In this document: positions 61,069 to 64,000 of the stretch, piece after piece
How the letters are laid out: every line of letters begins with the position of its first letter
How positions within the stretch are numbered: position 1 is the first letter of the stretch
NCBI RefSeq assembly: GCF_034366625.1
Contig: NZ_JAXMIH010000006.1
Span: 310,001 to 374,000, forward strand
Reading direction: 5' to 3'
Length of the DNA stretch: 64,000 nt
From: Prosthecobacter sp.
GTDB taxonomy: Bacteria; Verrucomicrobiota; Verrucomicrobiia; Verrucomicrobiales; Verrucomicrobiaceae
Notes under the pieces: generated by a model
Database searches by the model: none
What the model was told of the DNA's origin: nothing
The model's input: the letters and a program-made list of their open reading frames with translations, nothing else
Made by a program: the position numbers and the translations under genes

Positions 61069-62367
61069 ATGAACCGTCTGCATCGTGATCCATTTCTCCG
61101 CCGCGACTTTTTGCGCGTCGGATCGCTCGCCGGGATCGGTCTCGGCTTGTCGGAGTATCTTGCCCTCGCCGAAAGCGGCGGCGTGAACAGCAACGCAAAG
61201 GCCAAAGCGGCCATCTTTGTGCGTCTCGGCGGCGGGCCTAGCCACATGGACACTTTTGACCTCAAACCCGGTGCGCCGGACACGCATCGCGGTGAGTTCA
61301 AGGAGATCGCGACCAACGTGCCCGGCATCCGCATTTGCGAGCATCTGCCGAAGCTGGCGCAGTGCGCGGACAAATACGTCATCTTGCGTGGCGTGAGCCA
61401 CAACCTCGCCGCGCACGAACTCGGCACGCAGTATCTCGGCACCGGCAACCGGCCGCTGCCGGCGCTGCGCTACCCGAACTACGGCGCGGTCATCTCGAAG
61501 GAACTCAAGGCCGCGATGGAGATTCCGCCGTTTGTCTCGATTCCCGGCGAGAAAGAAGACGCGACCGGCTACCTCGGCGTCGAGTTCGGCCCGTTTGAGA
61601 CAGGCGCGACACCGCAAGCCGGCAGGTCGATGGAGATTCGCGGCTTGTCGTTGGGCAAAGGCATCACGCTGGCCGATGTGGACCGCCGCCAGGACATGCT
61701 GCAGCGCTATGACCAGGCGTTTGGCGATTTCGCGCAGAAGGACAAGCTGCTGGCCGGCATGGAGCAGTTCAGCCAGCGCGCGTATGCGATGATGCGCTCC
61801 GAGCGCACACGAAATGCATTCGATCTCGCACGCGAGTCGAGCTCGATCTCGGGCCTGTTCGGCACCGAGCCGTTCTCGCAGAGCTGCCTGCTCGCCACGC
61901 GCCTCGTCGAGGCTGGCGTGCGCTTCATCACGGTCAATCTCACCGGCTGGGACACGCACACGGACAATTTCGGCCAGCTCAAAAATAGCCTCCTGCCCAC
62001 GCTCGACGCTGGATTGAGCGGCTTGTTCCTCGCGCTGCATGAAAAAGGCCTGCTGGACTCCACGTCCGTCTTTGTCACCGGCGAATTCGGCCGCACGCCG
62101 GTCATCAACACGCGCGGCGGCCGCGACCACTGGCCGCGCGCGATGTGCTGCCTCCTCGCCGGTGGCGGCATCGCCGGAGGCCGCGTGATCGGCGAATCCG
62201 ACGCCAAAGGCGAAGGCCCGAAGGAGAAAGGCATCACGCCCGACGATGTCGCGGCCACGTTTTACCAGTCCCTCGGCATCGACCCGCACAAAGAATACCA
62301 AACGCCGACCGGCCGACCGGTCCAGATCGTCCGCAACGGCACGCCGATTCGTGAGGTGTTGGGTTGA
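61069..62367 (+). CDS. DUF1501 secreted protein, partner of the upstream DUF1553 protein
   Basis: A 432-residue protein with a Tat signal (RRDFLRVGSLAGIGLGLSEYL). Family motifs include AAIFVRLGGGPSHMDTFDLKPG, VILRGVSHNLAAHELGTQY, NLTGWDTHTDNFGQLKN, VTGEFGRTPVINTRGGRDHW and a C-terminal DPHKEYQTPTGRPVQIV. It lies 30 bases after the DUF1553 gene and 30 bases before a PQQ-like propeller gene, so the three are one operon. Confidence 0.9.
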   Translation: MNRLHRDPFLRRDFLRVGSLAGIGLGLSEYLALAESGGVNSNAKAKAAIFVRLGGGPSHMDTFDLKPGAPDTHRGEFKEIATNVPGIRICEHLPKLAQCADKYVILRGVSHNLAAHELGTQYLGTGNRPLPALRYPNYGAVISKELKAAMEIPPFVSIPGEKEDATGYLGVEFGPFETGATPQAGRSMEIRGLSLGKGITLADVDRRQDMLQRYDQAFGDFAQKDKLLAGMEQFSQRAYAMMRSERTRNAFDLARESSSISGLFGTEPFSQSCLLATRLVEAGVRFITVNLTGWDTHTDNFGQLKNSLLPTLDAGLSGLFLALHEKGLLDSTSVFVTGEFGRTPVINTRGGRDHWPRAMCCLLAGGGIAGGRVIGESDAKGEGPKEKGITPDDVAATFYQSLGIDPHKEYQTPTGRPVQIVRNGTPIREVLG

Positions 62368-62397
62368 TCGGCCGTCTCAACTCCATCCGTGCTCAAC

Positions 62398-63708
62398 ATG
62401 AAACATTGGTCTTTATTCCTCATCATCGCGACTACTGTCATGGCCGCAGACACAGAAAACTGGCCGCAGTATCGCGGTGCGAACGCCGACGGTCTCGGCG
62501 AAGGCGCGACGTTGCCGGAGACTTGGAGCGAGACGGAGAATGTCGTGTGGAAGGTGAAGGTGCCGGGCTGGGGCTGGTCGTCGCCGATTGTTTGGGGCGA
62601 CAAGATTTTTGTGACCTCGGCGGTCGGTGAGAAGGAAGTGCCAACGCCGCATGTGGGTGGTTACCCTGGCGGTCATATTGGGACCGGAGAGGTGCATCGC
62701 TGGATGCTTTACTGCCTCGATTTCGAGACGGGAAAAATCCTCTGGGAGTTCGAGGCGCACCAAGGAATCCCGCCGCAGATGCGGCATCCGCGCAACTCCT
62801 TCGCCTCCGAGACACCAGTGACGGATGGCGAGCGCGTGTATGCCTGGTTTGCGAACATCGGCCTCTTTTGCTGCGACATGAACGGCAAAAAACTCTGGGA
62901 GCGCCGCTGGCCAAGCTACCCGATGCGCGATGGTTGGAACACCGGCACCTCGCCCGTGCTGCACGGCGAACGCGTCTTCATCCAGAACGACAACGACCAA
63001 GAATCCTGGCTCGAAACGGTGGACAAGCTCACTGGCAAAACGCTCTGGCGCGTGCCGCGCGATGAGCGCAGCACTTGGTCCACGCCGTATGTGTGGGAAA
63101 GCGGCCAGCGCAGCGAGTTGGTGACCATCGGCATGAAAAAGATTCGCTCCTATGCGCCGGAGGACGGTGCGTTGCTGTGGGAAATCAGCGGCACCGCCGG
63201 TCTCGTGAGCCAGATCCCGATTTCCAAGCACGGACTGCTCTACGCGGGCGCGGGTTATCATTATGGGCCGCTTTACGCGATCAAACCTGGCGCGAAGGGC
63301 GACATCTCCCTCACTGGCGACGCGACGAGCAACGAGTTCATCACATGGTCGCAGAAACGCGGCTCCAGCATCCATCCCGGCTACCTCATCAGCGGCGACC
63401 GGCTCTTTGTCTGCTACGACTCCGGCCTGCTCGGCTGTTTCAATGCGAAGACCGGCGAGGAGATCATCGCCAAACAGCGCCTCAACACGAAAGGCGGCCG
63501 ATTTTATGCCTCACCGTGGGCTTACAACGGCCGCGTCTTCATGCTGAACGAAAACGGCGACACATGGGTGATCGAGGACAGCTCCGAATACAAACTCGTG
63601 CGCAAGAATTCCCTCGGCGACGTCGCCTGGGCCACGCCAGCCATCGCACGCGGCAGTTTGTTCATCCGCACGTTCTCGTCGCTGTTTCGCATCCAAAACA
63701 AAAAGTAG
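62398..63708 (+). CDS. Secreted PQQ-like beta-propeller protein
   Basis: A 436-residue protein from the ATG at 62398 (MKHWSLFLIIATTVMAA); a GTG three codons upstream is also possible. The opening NWPQYRGANADGLGEG and repeated WEFE/LWE blades (for example YCLDFETGKILWEFEAHQG, KLTGKTLWRVPRD, DGALLWEISG) are typical of PQQ-binding-like propeller proteins common in Planctomycetota and Verrucomicrobiota. Cofactor use is uncertain, because most members lack dehydrogenase residues. It is the third gene of the DUF1553-DUF1501 operon. Confidence 0.87.
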   Translation: MKHWSLFLIIATTVMAADTENWPQYRGANADGLGEGATLPETWSETENVVWKVKVPGWGWSSPIVWGDKIFVTSAVGEKEVPTPHVGGYPGGHIGTGEVHRWMLYCLDFETGKILWEFEAHQGIPPQMRHPRNSFASETPVTDGERVYAWFANIGLFCCDMNGKKLWERRWPSYPMRDGWNTGTSPVLHGERVFIQNDNDQESWLETVDKLTGKTLWRVPRDERSTWSTPYVWESGQRSELVTIGMKKIRSYAPEDGALLWEISGTAGLVSQIPISKHGLLYAGAGYHYGPLYAIKPGAKGDISLTGDATSNEFITWSQKRGSSIHPGYLISGDRLFVCYDSGLLGCFNAKTGEEIIAKQRLNTKGGRFYASPWAYNGRVFMLNENGDTWVIEDSSEYKLVRKNSLGDVAWATPAIARGSLFIRTFSSLFRIQNKK

Positions 63709-63714
63709 CTAGCC

Positions 63715-64000
63715 ATGAATCTTCCGCGCATCCTCCTCATCTGGGCGGTCACCAGCGTCATGCTGCATGCCCAGGAATCGACGGTGATCAAAACTGTGAA
63801 GGACCGCGCCGAACGCGGCACGCTGAGCGATCAGCGCCAGCTTGTGCGCGGTGACACGGGCAAGTGGAACGATGCTGCCACGCTGCAACACGCCCCACCG
63901 CTCGCGCAAAAACCGCAAAGCATGTCGCTCGATGACTGGTCTGACGAGTTAAGCGAGAAAAAGCCCGCCACTACTGCCACCGACGACAACTGGCTGCTTT
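63715..64000 (+). CDS. Secreted protein, N-terminal part (cut by window edge)
   Basis: The frame is open from the ATG at 63715 to the window end (95 residues). It starts MNLPRILLIWAVTSVMLHAQ, a signal peptide, followed by a polar, Ser/Asp/Lys-rich stretch (PQSMSLDDWSDELSEKK). It begins 7 bases after the propeller gene and is probably in the same operon. No family is recognisable from the part present. Confidence 0.65.
   Translation, partial: MNLPRILLIWAVTSVMLHAQESTVIKTVKDRAERGTLSDQRQLVRGDTGKWNDAATLQHAPPLAQKPQSMSLDDWSDELSEKKPATTATDDNWLL

Noticed and set aside
60838-62301. 487-codon open frame on the minus strand
   Set aside because: Antisense to the DUF1501 gene with its Tat signal and family motifs; high GC alone explains the lack of stops.

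Overview
The window reads as a chromosomal segment of a high-GC Verrucomicrobiota bacterium, most like Verrucomicrobiales/Prosthecobacter-type genomes. This is inferred from gene families only, because no rRNA or other marker gene is present. The pointers are two sets of DUF1549/DUF1553 cytochrome-type proteins with DUF1501 partners, a secreted sulfatase, FG-GAP and PQQ-type propeller proteins, many Sec or Tat signal peptides, and start codons with few recognisable Shine-Dalgarno sequences.

Region 1 (1-13.4 kb, minus strand) is a potassium-uptake block. Reading along transcription it holds kup, a 27-codon membrane ORF, kdpF, kdpA, kdpB, kdpC, a shortened KdpC look-alike, kdpD, kdpE, and then a second KdpD/KdpE-like pair whose kinase lacks the cytoplasmic KdpD sensor domain. 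An MFS transporter cut by the window edge follows. A nearly identical promoter-like block lies upstream of kup and of the second kinase, and part of it recurs before the kdp structural genes. This suggests shared control, possibly by KdpE.

Region 2 (13.6-27.3 kb, mostly minus) holds a small secreted protein, ppnP, an SGNH-hydrolase with two repeated C-terminal modules, a clan GH-A glycosidase, and a three-gene extracytoplasmic flavin/iron-sulfur electron-transfer set (membrane polyferredoxin, TPR/FMN-binding protein, ApbE). A five-bladed-propeller glycosidase-like protein, two paired membrane proteins and a SMUG1-type uracil-DNA glycosylase complete it.

Region 3 (27.3-46.4 kb, mostly plus) holds an HtrA-like protease, two large secreted proteins, dihydroorotase, a VIT/VWA - VWA - response regulator - small membrane protein - histidine kinase cluster, a FabZ/PlsC/GT2 trio, a sulfatase, an esterase and a PQQ-type sugar dehydrogenase.

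Region 4 (46.4-54.1 kb, minus) looks like a DUF1553-DUF1501 gene pair split by a two-gene insert of lower GC. The insert encodes a DUF1016 PD-(D/E)XK nuclease and a 761-residue protein with an Mrr-like nuclease domain joined to a STAND-type NTPase. This is the best candidate in the window for an antiviral defence system. The DUF1016 gene carries four in-frame palindromes.

Region 5 (54.2-64 kb, plus) holds a propeller protein that may be lambda-carrageenase-like, a lectin-fold protein, an LTxxQ protein, an intact DUF1553-DUF1501-PQQ-propeller operon and a truncated secreted protein.

Scattered through the window are at least six REP-like doublets, each bounded by GTAG...CTAC (or GGAG...CTCC) and made of two facing hairpins. 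No RAYT transposase lies in the window. I found no rRNA, tRNA, CRISPR array or intact insertion sequence.
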